A stretch of 64,000 nucleotides of DNA from Pyrinomonadaceae bacterium (lineage in GTDB: Bacteria > Acidobacteriota > Blastocatellia > Pyrinomonadales > Pyrinomonadaceae): positions 310,330 through 374,329 of the forward strand of contig JAIBCC010000002.1 in NCBI GenBank assembly GCA_019694395.1, written 5' to 3'. The notes below the pieces were generated by a model. That model was not told the origin of the DNA and searched no databases. It saw only the letters and a program-made list of their open reading frames with translations. Shown one piece after another: positions 1 through 9,256 of this stretch (positions within the stretch are counted from its first letter, which is position 1; each line of letters begins with the position of its first letter). Position numbers and translations under genes: made by a program.

Positions 1-1144
1 CAATTTCCTGATGTTGATATTTGCTGTAATCAACTGTAAATTTTGCACCTGTAATAAATGAATCCAGATCGTTAAAACCTCCGGTAAATTTCAAATTATT
101 CCGGTGCATTTTCAAACTGCGGAGTTCTGCTGCCGGATCATTAAAATCAAGCGGAATTCCGTAACGACTTTGAAAATAGTTGTAGTCAGTGGTAAAAAAG
201 CCTTTATCCCGATAGTAGCCAAAGCCGCCAGTTCCGGTTGCGCTTCTGGTAAATGAATTTTCTACCTTGCCAAAGTTTCCTCCGGCATTGTAATCATTGG
301 TTCTTTGACCGCTGCCATTTCCCCAAAACATCCAGTTTTTCGTGCCGTATTCAACGCCACCGCTGCCAGAAAATTGATTGCTGTTACTGGCTGTAATTCC
401 CGAAACATACCCGCGTAACCCCGGATGTGCGCCTTCGTCATGTCCGCTAATTGCATTTACAACACCTCCAATTGCATTACTTCCATAAAGCAAAGTGGCA
501 GGACCTTTAACCACCTCAATTCTTTCAACCGAAAGTGTATCAACCGGCTCACCGTGATCTCCGGATTGTGAACCTAACGAACCAACTCTTACACCGTCAG
601 TGGAAACCAAAACTCTATCGCCGTCAAATCCACGCAAAACGGGGCGCGAATTACCCGGTCCAAAAGATCGTTTAGAAACTCCTGGTTGATTATCTAAAAC
701 ATCACCTAAACCAACTGCGGCTCTTTCTAAAATAACGTTTGAATCTACTGTATTGACCGATGCGATTGATTGAAAAGTTGATTGTTCATCACCCGTTGCA
801 GAAACAGTTACTTGTTCCCTGACTCCGGATAATTGCAATTGAAAATCTATAACTTCATTTCCACCTGCGGTTAAAACGACCGTTTTGGCTAAATCGGAAA
901 AGCCTTCCTGATGGCTGATAATGGTATAGCGACCGGGCGGAACATTTGCAAACTCATAATGTCCGTTATCATCAGTAACTGTTGAAAGTTTTAATTCTGA
1001 AATTCTGACTGATACTTGGTGTAAAACGGAATTATCGCTTCCAATGGTAACTTTACCACTGATTTTTCCGCCTTGTGCAAATACAGAAAATGAAAATAAA
1101 AATAAAAAACTGCAAATTGATAGTAGTTTACTTATTGTTGTCAT
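1..1144 (-). CDS. TonB-dependent receptor, ZnuD-like, 3' end outside window
   Basis: This is the N-terminal ~381 residues of an outer-membrane TonB-dependent receptor; the gene runs off the left edge. Translation from the ATG at 1144 gives a signal peptide (residues 1 to about 22, ending SVFAQ), a carboxypeptidase-regulatory-like beta-sandwich (about 25-105) and a plug domain (about 120-225). The plug carries GDRVLV, SGDHGEPVD and ERIEVVKGPATLLYGSNAIG, the classic plug signature. The pattern RPVLRGFDGDRV followed by SGDHG resembles the ZnuD group of zinc or metal receptors, but the substrate cannot be fixed from half a protein. A 12-bp direct repeat lies upstream and may control it. Confidence 0.88.
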   Translation of the reverse strand, partial: MTTISKLLSICSFLFLFSFSVFAQGGKISGKVTIGSDNSVLHQVSVRISELKLSTVTDDNGHYEFANVPPGRYTIISHQEGFSDLAKTVVLTAGGNEVIDFQLQLSGVREQVTVSATGDEQSTFQSIASVNTVDSNVILERAAVGLGDVLDNQPGVSKRSFGPGNSRPVLRGFDGDRVLVSTDGVRVGSLGSQSGDHGEPVDTLSVERIEVVKGPATLLYGSNAIGGVVNAISGHDEGAHPGLRGYVSGITASNSNQFSGSGGVEYGTKNWMFWGNGSGQRTNDYNAGGNFGKVENSFTRSATGTGGFGYYRDKGFFTTDYNYFQSRYGIPLDFNDPAAELRSLKMHRNNLKFTGGFNDLDSFITGAKFTVDYSKYQHQEI

Positions 1145-1217
1145 GTTACCCCGTGTTGAACTGTATAAAACTAAAGGGTAATACTCTCATTTTCCTATTA
1201 ATTACAATATTTTTTTT

Positions 1218-1250
1218 CAATGAATGGTAGTTTTACGCCAATGAATGGTA
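1218..1250 (-). promoter_or_regulatory. Direct repeat resembling a LytTR-type operator
   Basis: The 12-mer TACCATTCATTG (minus strand) occurs twice with a 21-bp period (1218-1229 and 1239-1250), about 75-105 bp upstream of the receptor start. The core ACCATTCAT matches the LytTR-family half-site [TA][AC][CA]GTTN[AG][TG] in 8 of 9 positions in both copies, and the spacing of two helical turns is the one such regulators use. No LytTR gene is in the window, so the regulator is inferred. Confidence 0.4.
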
Positions 1251-1252
1251 AA

Positions 1253-3214
1253 TCATTCGATAATTGAATTTAAATTTATCTCATTTTTAACAGAACTTGA
1301 GATTTTAATCGGGATACTCCAAGAAAGAGTTTTTATCATACATTCGCCCGTATTATCGTCCCGACAATAGTAAATTGAAAATTTTGTTTGTAGCTTCGTT
1401 TCGCCATTTTGAAGCGTTTGAATCGGAATCGAAAAAGGTAATTTATCCAATTTCCCTTTTGCCTTTTCTATTTTGATAATTTTTTCGTCCGCCATTACTT
1501 CAAACCGATTTGGTGCATCTTTATTTAAATGGTAACCGTTCGGTAAGGTCAGATTTAGATTTAATGAAATTGCTGAGCCTAAACCAATTTCCTGAGCATC
1601 TATTTTTAATTCCTTTAAATTTGGTGAGAAATTAGTCACTTCGATTTGTTTTGGTGAAGTTAGCCCTTCAATTTTTAGAGTTGAAACTTGTTTGGTTTGC
1701 AAATCAACAACCCGGATTGCCTGATTATTTGTATCCGCCACGAAAAGTTTTCCATTCGCAATACTTAATCCGCCTGGTTCATAAAATTGCGGCTTATCAC
1801 CATCAATTTGTCCCGATTTACCATTCCCCAGAAATGTTTTAACCGTTTGTCTTTCAGGATCAAGCTGTTTGATTTTGTGATTGTAAGTATCTGCGACTAA
1901 AAGATTTCCGTTATAGGCAAAAACTCCCAGCGGATGTTGTAGACGAACATTGTCACCAAAACCATCCTTATCCCCAAAATCAAATAAATCACCTCCCGCC
2001 AGGGTTTCGACATTTTCTTTTTGCAGATCAATTTGACGAATAATGTTTGATTCACTATCAGCGATCCAAAGTTTTTTGCCGTCCGTTGTGATCCCGGATG
2101 GTTGGGCAAAAGCGGCTTCATCAATTGAACCATCGCGGCGTGCTTCTGCTCCTGTTCCCGCATAAGGCGCAACTGTATTTGTTATAAAATCAAGTTTCCA
2201 AATCTGATGAGTGCCAGCCATAGCAATATACAGGGCACTTCCAACCTTTACCAAATCCCAGGGTGTGCTAAGCCTCGAAGTTTTGGCATCACCGCCATTC
2301 GCCCGCCAATCTGCCTGTTTTCCATCGCCCGAAAGTGTTTCAACCTGGTTAGTTTGAAGATTTACACGCCGAATTGCGTGATTTTCCGTGTCCGCCACAA
2401 AAAGATTTTCACCATCTAATGCCAAACCTTGGGGACGATTAAAAGTTGCAGTTTGAAAATTTCCGTCCTTCAAACTTGCTTCGCCGCTGCCGATTGTCTG
2501 TAAAAGTTTTCCTTGTAAATCTGTAATAACAATGCGGTTATGGTTCGAATCGGAAATAAATAAACGATTCGATTTTTCGTCGGCTAAAACTTTTCCCGGA
2601 AATGAAAGCGGAAGATTTCCAACCTTAGCTTTTTCTAAAACTAAACTCAGAGGCTTTTCGTTTAGCTCGCCCTTTTTACGGGATTCAGAAATTGATTTGG
2701 CAATTGCACCATCAATTTCGTTATAGCTTCCTTCGCCTGAAATTTGTCCAATAATATAGCCTTTGGGGTCAATTAAAACCCGAGTTGGCCACGCACGAAC
2801 AGCATAAGAATTCCAGATTTTAAAATCGGCATCATTGACTACCGGATGCTCTATTTCATAGCGCAAAATGATTTTGCGAATGTTTTCAGTTTTCGCTTCG
2901 TTATCAAATTTGGCTGAATGAACACCAATGACAACCAAATTATTTGGATATTTTGCTTCAAGTTTTTTGAGGTCAGGAATAATGTGTATGCAATTAACAC
3001 AACCGTAAGTCCAAAAATCAAGCAAAACGACTTTTCCCCGCAACGCCTGTAAAGACAGAGGCTTATCTGTATTAAGCCAACTTGTTCCCCCAACCAATTC
3101 CGGCGCACGCACTTTTGCAAAACTCATATCATCAATGCTTTGAGCAAATAAATTTATATTTCCCCAACTAATAATTCCTAATAGAACTCCAAATAAAAAA
3201 TACTTTTTTAGCAT
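1253..3214 (-). CDS. Secreted thioredoxin-NHL repeat protein
   Basis: A 653-residue exported protein. A signal peptide (residues 1-24, ending NINLFAQ) is followed by a TlpA-like thioredoxin domain (about 34-165) with the redox pair C72-V-N-C75, then a long NHL beta-propeller (about 190-545, repeats such as LFVADTENHAIRRV and LWIADSESNIIRQI) and a C-terminal beta domain (about 560-653) with a late CRDDNTGEC motif. The order thioredoxin-NHL matches the NHLRC2-type family, whose biochemical role is not settled. The ATG at 3214 was chosen over an in-frame start 75 bp upstream, because GAGG stands about 7 nt before it and the signal peptide then begins at the N-terminus. Confidence 0.85.
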   Translation of the reverse strand: MLKKYFLFGVLLGIISWGNINLFAQSIDDMSFAKVRAPELVGGTSWLNTDKPLSLQALRGKVVLLDFWTYGCVNCIHIIPDLKKLEAKYPNNLVVIGVHSAKFDNEAKTENIRKIILRYEIEHPVVNDADFKIWNSYAVRAWPTRVLIDPKGYIIGQISGEGSYNEIDGAIAKSISESRKKGELNEKPLSLVLEKAKVGNLPLSFPGKVLADEKSNRLFISDSNHNRIVITDLQGKLLQTIGSGEASLKDGNFQTATFNRPQGLALDGENLFVADTENHAIRRVNLQTNQVETLSGDGKQADWRANGGDAKTSRLSTPWDLVKVGSALYIAMAGTHQIWKLDFITNTVAPYAGTGAEARRDGSIDEAAFAQPSGITTDGKKLWIADSESNIIRQIDLQKENVETLAGGDLFDFGDKDGFGDNVRLQHPLGVFAYNGNLLVADTYNHKIKQLDPERQTVKTFLGNGKSGQIDGDKPQFYEPGGLSIANGKLFVADTNNQAIRVVDLQTKQVSTLKIEGLTSPKQIEVTNFSPNLKELKIDAQEIGLGSAISLNLNLTLPNGYHLNKDAPNRFEVMADEKIIKIEKAKGKLDKLPFSIPIQTLQNGETKLQTKFSIYYCRDDNTGECMIKTLSWSIPIKISSSVKNEINLNSIIE

Positions 3215-3442
3215 CAGTAACCTCAAAATCTCATTATTGCCAATTGAATCAAAAATCTTTTCTTCATTCAACGAAATATGCTTTTGCACTCAAAATTTAT
3301 TCCAAATGTTTTTTCTGTATTTGAATTCGCCAATACAAATAAAATGGATTTTTTATGCCAAATTTTACCGGACAGTCATCCAACCTTGACAGTTTAAAAT
3401 AAATTTGGGTATTCTTTAGGTTCGCTTTCGTTTAGGCGATTT

Positions 3443-3514
<72 letters not shown>

Positions 3515-3538
3515 TTTTTTTAAGTAAACCCGATTTGT

Positions 3539-3564
3539 CGTCATCTTCGGATGGCGATTTTTTA
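3539..3564 (+). terminator. Rho-independent terminator after tRNA-Val
   Basis: Seven-base-pair stem CGTCATC/GATGGCG closed by a TTCG tetraloop and followed by ATTTTTTATT. It ends the tRNA-Val transcript and separates it from the helicase gene. Confidence 0.85.
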
Positions 3565-3654
3565 TTGCTCAATACAAAAAATTTTGTTTTCCTTGCTTTC
3601 AAATAATTAAAACTGCTTGTATCCGCGCAAAATTCGCTTAAAAAAGAAATTATT

Positions 3655-5436
3655 ATGACATCTATTAAAGAAAACTTTGAATCATTCAACCAATTTGAAT
3701 TGAATCCCGAAATAACAAAAGCTATTAAAGAAATCGGTTATGAAATACCGTCTCCTATCCAACTAAAAACAATTCCGCATTTGCTCGAAGGAAGTGACAT
3801 TATCGGACAAGCCCAGACCGGCACCGGAAAAACCGCTGCCTTTTCGATCCCGGTTTTACAAAATATTGATGCTTCTAATCGAGATTTACAAGCAATAATT
3901 TTAACCCCAACTCGTGAATTAGCTATCCAAGTGGCTGAAGCAATTCATAGTTATGCAAAATACATTAAAAACATCAGGGTTTTACCGGTTTACGGTGGTC
4001 AATCTATTTTTCAGCAAGTGAAACATCTTAGAAACGGGGTGCAAATTATTGTTGGAACACCCGGTCGTGTAATGGATCATATCCGGCGCGAAACTATTGA
4101 ATTTTCCGACCTAAAAATGGTTGTTTTAGATGAAGCGGATGAAATGTTGAGGATGGGATTTATTGATGATGTTGAATGGATTCTTAGTCATACTCCGAAA
4201 GAAAGACAAACCGCGTTATTTTCTGCAACAATGCCAAAGGAAATCCGCCGGATCGCCGAACGTCATCTTAATAACCCCGTAAATATTGAGATTGAACACA
4301 AAACCCTAACCGTTCCGGCTATCAAACAATTTTATTCAAACGTTTCCGAGAGCCAGAAAACTGACCTACTAACCAAGATTCTTGAAGCGGAATCAACTGA
4401 AGATGAATCAATTCTTATTTTTTGCCGAACCAAACGCGGCTGTGATCTGTTAAACGAAAAACTTACCGCTCGCGGTTACACGGTAGAAGCCATGCACGGT
4501 GATATGAATCAAAACCAGCGTGAAGCCGTTCTCAAAAAATTAAAGACCGGAAAAGTTGAAATTTTGGTCGCAACTGATGTTGCCGCTCGCGGAATTGATG
4601 TTGAAAGAATCGGCATCGTCATAAATTATGATATGCCGGGAGATACGGAATCATATGTTCACCGCATCGGACGCACAGGTAGAGCCGGGCGAAAGGGGAA
4701 ATCAATTCTATTTGTTACGCCTAAACAAGTTAGGATGAAACGTGATATTGAGATTTTCACCAAACAACAAATTGAACCGCTTCGTTTGCCCTCACCAACC
4801 GATATTGTTGCCCGCCGCGTTTCCGGTTTGAAAGAAAAACTGATCTCTGCCTTAACTGAAAAAGATTTGGACTTATATTTAGCTTTAGTTGAAGATTTTG
4901 CCGAAGAAAACGGCTGCGACATTGTTGAAATCGCAGCGGCAGCGATGTTTTTGGCAGTTGGAGATAAACCTTTAGAAGTTTCAGCCGAACCGGTAATCAT
5001 TGAAAAATCGTATTACCCCGAATCAAATATGGTTAAATTATTTTTCAATGTCGGACGCAAACATCGTGTCTCGCCTGCAGATTTTGTTGGAGCAATCGCC
5101 AATGAAGCCGGGATTCCCGGCAAAGCCATCGGCGCAATTGATGTTAATGAAAGATTTACCTTAGTTGATGTGCCAAAAGAGTTTGTTTCCCAAGTTTTAA
5201 GCAAGATGAGCGATACTCAAATCCGAAGCCAATCGGCAAATATTCGCCTTGCCACAGAAAACACTGATAATTCAGAAAGAAATTCACTGAAACCCAAACA
5301 GGAACGCGACTTCAGGAATAATCGCTCTAATGCAAAAAGGAAGAAAACGCGGGTAAAATTAAAACCTAATGAAACCAATCCAAGAAAATCTAATAAAATA
5401 AAATCTAAAAAAGGCGGAAGGTATAAAACCAATTGA
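3655..5436 (+). CDS. deaD: DEAD-box ATP-dependent RNA helicase
   Basis: A 593-residue cytosolic RNA helicase of the CsdA/DeaD group, used in ribosome assembly and RNA turnover, often at low temperature. The Q motif region (FNQFELNPEITKAI), Walker A AQTGTGKT, LDEADEML, FSATMP and HRIGRTGRAG are all present in order in the first ~370 residues. A DbpA-type RNA-binding domain follows (about 455-530, VKLFFNVGRKHRVSPADFVG), then a Lys/Arg/Asn-rich tail. Length and architecture fit DeaD rather than the shorter RhlE. It stands alone between the tRNA terminator and the thrS leader. Confidence 0.93.
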   Translation: MTSIKENFESFNQFELNPEITKAIKEIGYEIPSPIQLKTIPHLLEGSDIIGQAQTGTGKTAAFSIPVLQNIDASNRDLQAIILTPTRELAIQVAEAIHSYAKYIKNIRVLPVYGGQSIFQQVKHLRNGVQIIVGTPGRVMDHIRRETIEFSDLKMVVLDEADEMLRMGFIDDVEWILSHTPKERQTALFSATMPKEIRRIAERHLNNPVNIEIEHKTLTVPAIKQFYSNVSESQKTDLLTKILEAESTEDESILIFCRTKRGCDLLNEKLTARGYTVEAMHGDMNQNQREAVLKKLKTGKVEILVATDVAARGIDVERIGIVINYDMPGDTESYVHRIGRTGRAGRKGKSILFVTPKQVRMKRDIEIFTKQQIEPLRLPSPTDIVARRVSGLKEKLISALTEKDLDLYLALVEDFAEENGCDIVEIAAAAMFLAVGDKPLEVSAEPVIIEKSYYPESNMVKLFFNVGRKHRVSPADFVGAIANEAGIPGKAIGAIDVNERFTLVDVPKEFVSQVLSKMSDTQIRSQSANIRLATENTDNSERNSLKPKQERDFRNNRSNAKRKKTRVKLKPNETNPRKSNKIKSKKGGRYKTN

Positions 5437-5507
5437 CTTGCAATAAAATCGGGCAAATGCTAATATCTAGGTTTTAATTTGGTAGGCAAACCCTATCAAT
5501 CTTTTTT

Positions 5508-5643
5508 TTGATAAGATGCTAACGAAGAACTTTGCTTTTTTAATAACTACTACCACACGCTTCTAATGGCGTGGAAATAGCGTTTGCAATTTAAGCGCAC
5601 AGCAAAGTCGCTCTTATCGAATCAAATCAAACTAAGTAGTAGT
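5508..5643 (+). promoter_or_regulatory. Structured thrS leader with candidate pseudoknot
   Basis: Complementary segments nest into a riboswitch-like fold in the 297-bp gap before thrS. P1 pairs 5510-5516 with 5612-5618 (GATAAGA/TCTTATC). P2 pairs 5529-5536 with 5601-5608 (ACTTTGCT/AGCAAAGT). Inside are a hairpin at 5556-5573 (CACGC/GCGTG) and one at 5580-5598 (GCGTTT/AAGCGC). The single strand ACTACTAC (5546-5553) is perfectly complementary to GTAGTAGT (5636-5643) outside P1, which would form a pseudoknot. No T-box signature is present. A regulatory RNA for thrS is inferred; no known class was recognised. Confidence 0.45.
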
Positions 5644-5693
5644 GAGTTAGTTGATAGTTGGCAATTGATAATTGATAAGAGCTTCCCAAAAGC

Positions 5694-5727
5694 ATTAACA
5701 ATTAACAATTAACAATTAACAATTAAC
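5694..5727 (+). repeat. Heptanucleotide tandem repeat (ATTAACA)
   Basis: Almost five head-to-tail copies of ATTAACA lie directly before the thrS start codon. Just upstream (about 5646-5680) are degenerate heptamers of the form TTGATAA. The repeat occupies the place where the thrS ribosome-binding site should be; no good Shine-Dalgarno is visible. Confidence 0.9.
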
Positions 5728-5733
5728 GAAGTT

Positions 5734-7701
5734 ATGCAAATAAAATTTGGCGAAAAAGTTCAGGATTTTTCCGAAGCGGTTTCCGTTTTGGATGCGATTA
5801 AGGCGTTTGACCGTGATGTTTTAAAGAACACCGTCGCGGCAAAAGTAAACGGCGAAGAAGTTGATTTGTCCTTGAAATTGGATGAAACCGATGAAGTTTT
5901 GTCAATTGAACCCATTCAAACCAACACCCGTGACGGTCTGGAAGTCATTCGGCATTCAACCGCCCATCTTTTGGCTGCTGCAATTCTTGATTTATTTCCC
6001 GGAACTAAACTTGGAGTCGGTCCAGCCTTGTTGGACGACCCGCGTTACGGCTTTTATTACGATGTGATTGCCCCACGCCAATTAACCGAAGCAGATTTGC
6101 CCGTCATCGAAAAAAAGATGAAGGAAATGGCTAAACGCAATTTGGTTTATCGTCGTGAAGTTATCGCCAAAGAAGAATTGGTCAAAATTTTTGAAGGGCG
6201 CGACGAGCCTTTAAAATGTGAGTTAATTGACGAAAAAGCCGATTCGACTGCAACTGCTTATTACATTGACGGAACTCCGTTCGTTGATTTTTGTTTAGGT
6301 CCGCACGTTGGTCATACCGGCAAACTTAAAGCCTTCAAATTATTGGCTTTATCCGGTGCATATTGGAAAGGCGATGCAGATAACCCGCAAATGCAGCGCA
6401 TTTACGGAACTGCTTTTGCTTCGCAGGAAGAACTTGATAATTGGGTTAAACAGCGCGAAGAAGCTGAAAAACGCGACCACCGAAAGCTCGGCAAAGAATT
6501 GGACTTATTTTCGATTTTAGACGATTACGGTCAAGGATTTATTTTTTGGCATCCGAAAGGCGGCGCAATTCGCACCGATATGGAAAATTATCTGCGCGAA
6601 GAATTACAAAAACGCGGCTACGGAATGGTTTTCACTCCGCATATTGCCAAACGTCAGCTTTGGCAGACCAGCGGTCACGAAGAAAATTACGCTGATTCCC
6701 TTTTCGAGCCGGTCGGAATGCCCGAAAAATTCGGTGAAGACATTGAGTTTCGTTTGAAACCGATGAACTGTCCCGGACACATTGGAATTTACAAAACTCA
6801 TCCGCGTTCGTATCGTGAATTGCCGTTGCGTTACGCCGAACTTGGCACTGTTTATCGGGCTGAATTGACCGGAACTTTGCACGGATTGATGCGGGTTCGC
6901 GGCTTCACCCAGGACGATGCACATATTTTCTGCCGTCCCGACCAAGTTGAAGACGAAGTAGGAAACTGCGTTGATTTTGCTTATGATGTTTTCAAAACTT
7001 TCGGTTTTGAGAAATTCAAAGTAGAACTTTCGGTTCGCGGCGGCGCAGAAAACAAAGGCTATTTGGGTTCGGATGAAAATTGGGCGGATGCGGAAAAGGC
7101 TTTGATAAACGCTTTAAATCGCCGTTCAATTCCCTACGAAAGAATCGAAGGGGAAGCGGCTTTTTACGGTCCCAAAATTGACATTAAAGTTGAAGATTCA
7201 ATTGGTAGAATGTGGCAGCTTTCGACGGTGCAATTCGATTTTAATTTGCCCGAAAGATTCCAATTAGAATATATTGGCGACGATAATCAAAAACATCGTC
7301 CGGTAATGGTTCATCGTGCCTTATTCGGTTCGGTTGAAAGATTCTTCGGGGTCTTGATCGAGCATTATGCGGGTGCCTTTCCGTTCTGGCTTGCGCCGGT
7401 GCAAGTGGCGATTTTACCAATTACTGATAGAATTAACGAATACGCCGAAAGTATTTATAAAGAGTTGAAAGATTTAGGTTTTCGGGTTGAGGCTGATTTG
7501 CGTTCAGAAAAAATCGGCGCAAAAATCCGTCAAGCCCAATTACAAAAAGTTCCATTTATGCTAATCCTTGGCGACAAGGAGTTGGAAGAAGGCAAAGTCG
7601 CGGTTCGTGAACGCCGCAAAGGCGACATCGGACAAATGACTTTGGCTGAATTTAAGGAAATTGCTCAAAAAATGAAAGATTCCAGAGCAATTGAATTTTA
7701 G
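5734..7701 (+). CDS. thrS: Threonine--tRNA ligase
   Basis: Cytosolic class II synthetase that charges tRNA-Thr. All expected parts are present in 655 residues: N-terminal TGS domain (about 1-65), the second editing domain with HSTAHLLA (about 72 onward), the catalytic core with the zinc-site motif [11 protein letters not shown] and the class II motif [16 protein letters not shown], and the C-terminal anticodon-binding domain (about 555-650, [10 protein letters not shown]). It heads the thrS-infC-rpmI-rplT cluster, a common bacterial arrangement, behind a structured leader. Confidence 0.98.
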   Translation: MQIKFGEKVQDFSEAVSVLDAIKAFDRDVLKNTVAAKVNGEEVDLSLKLDETDEVLSIEPIQTNTRDGLEVIRHSTAHLLAAAILDLFPGTKLGVGPALLDDPRYGFYYDVIAPRQLTEADLPVIEKKMKEMAKRNLVYRREVIAKEELVKIFEGRDEPLKCELIDEKADSTATAYYIDGTPFVDFCLGPHVGHTGKLKAFKLLALSGAYWKGDADNPQMQRIYGTAFASQEELDNWVKQREEAEKRDHRKLGKELDLFSILDDYGQGFIFWHPKGGAIRTDMENYLREELQKRGYGMVFTPHIAKRQLWQTSGHEENYADSLFEPVGMPEKFGEDIEFRLKPMNCPGHIGIYKTHPRSYRELPLRYAELGTVYRAELTGTLHGLMRVRGFTQDDAHIFCRPDQVEDEVGNCVDFAYDVFKTFGFEKFKVELSVRGGAENKGYLGSDENWADAEKALINALNRRSIPYERIEGEAAFYGPKIDIKVEDSIGRMWQLSTVQFDFNLPERFQLEYIGDDNQKHRPVMVHRALFGSVERFFGVLIEHYAGAFPFWLAPVQVAILPITDRINEYAESIYKELKDLGFRVEADLRSEKIGAKIRQAQLQKVPFMLILGDKELEEGKVAVRERRKGDIGQMTLAEFKEIAQKMKDSRAIEF

Positions 7702-7750
7702 ATTTTTGATTTTGGATTACTAAAACAATCGCAAATCTAAAATCGAAAAT
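7702..7750 (+). repeat. AT-rich imperfect inverted repeat, thrS-infC gap
   Basis: Left arm AGATTTTTGATTTTGGATT and right arm AAATCTAAAATCGAAAAT are largely complementary and form a hairpin ending just before the infC ribosome-binding site. Similar AT-rich hairpins fill the infC-rpmI and rpmI-rplT gaps. Confidence 0.6.
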
Positions 7751-7767
7751 TACCAAAGGAGGTATTT

Positions 7768-8361
7768 ATCGCAGTTTTTAGAGGACGAGGAAATCGCCCG
7801 CCATTTAAAAGAGAACCGTTGCACCGCACAAACGAGCGAATTCGCATACCTGCGGTGCGTGTTGTAACCGAAGACGGAGAAGCGCTTGGAGTAATGGATA
7901 CCCGTGATGCTATCCAAAAAGCCCGTGAAATGGGCTTGGATTTGGTTGAAATTGCCCCTAATGCTCAGCCGCCTGTTTGTAAAATCATTGACTATGGAAA
8001 GTTTCTTTACGAACAAAAAAAGAAACAACACGAGCAAAAGAAAAAACAGGCAAAAGTAACGGTTAAGGAATTAAAATTCCGCCCGGGAACGGATGATCAT
8101 GACTATGATTATCGCGTTAAGCGGGCAAAAGAATGGATTTTGGAAGGTGACAAAGTTCGGGCTGCCATCGCTTTTCGCGGACGTGAAATGTCGCACCGTG
8201 AATTAGGTTCAAAAATTCTCGCCAAAATGCGTGAGGATTTAGCCGATGTGGCGGATGTTGAAGTAATGCCGAAGATGGAAGGTTATCAGATGTTTATGAT
8301 TCTGATTCCCAAGAAAAGTGCCAAACCAAAATCGGAAAAATCTGCAGATAAAACTGAATAG
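7768..8361 (+). CDS. infC: Translation initiation factor IF-3, AUC start
   Basis: IF-3 binds the 30S subunit and rejects non-canonical initiation. The body carries the family core (RVVTEDGEALGVMDTRDA, GLDLVEIAPNAQPPVCKIID, YGKFLYEQKKK, KFRPGTDDHDYDYRVKRA). No ATG or GTG lies in the right place. The strong Shine-Dalgarno AAAGGAGG (7755-7762) stands 5 nt before an in-frame ATC at 7768, giving a 197-residue protein with N-terminus AVFRGRGNRPPFKREPLHRT after the initiator. Starting at the TTG at 7819 would lose 17 residues and leave the Shine-Dalgarno unused. An AUU/AUC start is the known device by which IF-3 limits its own synthesis. Confidence 0.95.
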   Translation: MAVFRGRGNRPPFKREPLHRTNERIRIPAVRVVTEDGEALGVMDTRDAIQKAREMGLDLVEIAPNAQPPVCKIIDYGKFLYEQKKKQHEQKKKQAKVTVKELKFRPGTDDHDYDYRVKRAKEWILEGDKVRAAIAFRGREMSHRELGSKILAKMREDLADVADVEVMPKMEGYQMFMILIPKKSAKPKSEKSADKTE

Positions 8362-8376
8362 AAATTAATTAAAATC

Positions 8377-8440
8377 TGACCTTTGATATTTAATCTTCAA
8401 AACGACCAAACTAAGATTAAAAATCCAAAATCACAGGTCA
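8377..8440 (+). repeat. Imperfect inverted repeat, infC-rpmI gap
   Basis: TGACCTTTGATATTTAATCTT on the left and AAGATTAAAAATCC...AGGTCA on the right can pair over most of their length. It ends a few bases before the GGAG that serves rpmI. Either a leader structure for rpmI/rplT or a member of the same AT-rich repeat family. Confidence 0.5.
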
Positions 8441-8453
8441 TAACGGAGTAATT

Positions 8454-8657
8454 ATGCCAAAATTAAAAACACATAAAGGCGCGGCAAAGCGATTTCGTTC
8501 GACTTCAAGCGGCAAATTTAAGCGTGGACATTCGCACGCACGTCATATTTTGACTAAGAAAACCCATAAACGTAAACGTAATTTGGATATTGACACGTAT
8601 GTTTCCGAGGGCGATCAAAAGCGGGTTGAAAAAATGTTGCCATACGGAAGAGATTAA
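8454..8657 (+). CDS. rpmI: Large ribosomal subunit protein bL35
   Basis: A 67-residue, very basic ribosomal protein of the 50S subunit. The sequence [31 protein letters not shown] and the ending [11 protein letters not shown] are the bL35 pattern over the usual length. GGAG stands before the ATG. It lies between infC and rplT in the standard order. Confidence 0.97.
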   Translation: MPKLKTHKGAAKRFRSTSSGKFKRGHSHARHILTKKTHKRKRNLDIDTYVSEGDQKRVEKMLPYGRD

Positions 8658-8673
8658 AGGAATTAAAAATTTT

Positions 8674-8732
8674 GAATTAAAAATTAAAAATTATCCGAAT
8701 TTTTTCATTTTGCATTTTTAATTTTTAATTTC
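8674..8732 (+). repeat. AT-rich hairpin built of AATTAAA heptamers, rpmI-rplT gap
   Basis: Left arm GAATTAAAAATTAAAAATT (8674-8692) and right arm ATTTTTAATTTTTAATTTC (8714-8732) are near-perfect complements separated by about 21 nt. Each arm is itself a heptamer repeat. It sits immediately before the rplT ribosome-binding site (GAGGAAGGAG). Confidence 0.8.
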
Positions 8733-8751
8733 ACGAGGAAGGAGTGAAGAA

Positions 8752-9120
8752 ATGCCAAGAGCAAAACGCGGTTTTAAGCGCAAAGACAGACGTAAAAAAA
8801 TATTAGCCCTTGCTAAAGGGTATCGTGGAACTAAATCGAAACTTTACCGTTCAGCCAAAGAATCGGTAGAAAGAGCATTAAATTTTGCCTACACCGGTAG
8901 AAAATTGAAAAAACGTGACTATCGTTCACTGTGGATTGTCCGTATCGGTGCAGCGGCTCGTTTGAACGGATTAAACTATTCACAATTTATGCACGGGTTA
9001 AAAGTTGCGGGAATTGATTTAGATAGAAAAGTTTTGGCAGATTTAGCAGCAAAACAACCAGAATCATTTGCCCATTTAGCCGGACAGGTTAAAGAAGCTA
9101 TGGCACAAAAAGCGGCTTAA
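8752..9120 (+). CDS. rplT: Large ribosomal subunit protein bL20
   Basis: A 122-residue 50S assembly protein. The basic N-terminal extension ([20 protein letters not shown]), [20 protein letters not shown] and [20 protein letters not shown] are typical of bL20. A strong GAGGAAGGAG precedes the ATG. Last gene of the thrS-infC-rpmI-rplT cluster; a terminator follows. In other bacteria bL20 represses this operon, but no such site can be demonstrated here. Confidence 0.97.
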   Translation: MPRAKRGFKRKDRRKKILALAKGYRGTKSKLYRSAKESVERALNFAYTGRKLKKRDYRSLWIVRIGAAARLNGLNYSQFMHGLKVAGIDLDRKVLADLAAKQPESFAHLAGQVKEAMAQKAA

Positions 9121-9140
9121 ATTTCAATCAATAATTTTGG

Positions 9141-9182
9141 AAAGCAAAAGGTATTTTTTAAATTTGCCTTTTGCTTTTTTCT
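9141..9182 (+). terminator. Terminator of the thrS-rplT operon
   Basis: AAAGCAAAAGG pairs with CCTTTTGCTTT and is followed by a run of T (9175-9180 and beyond), 20 nt after the rplT stop. Confidence 0.85.
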
Positions 9183-9256
9183 TTTTGGAAGAAACCTTTT
9201 ACACATTGGTTATGACAAAAGTCTTTTTTATCAATAGCAATCGCACTCTAAAAAAA

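Noticed and set aside
5437-5733. T-box riboswitch for thrS
   Set aside because: The conserved T-box GGGTGGNACCGCG and specifier-loop features are absent; a different structure was found.
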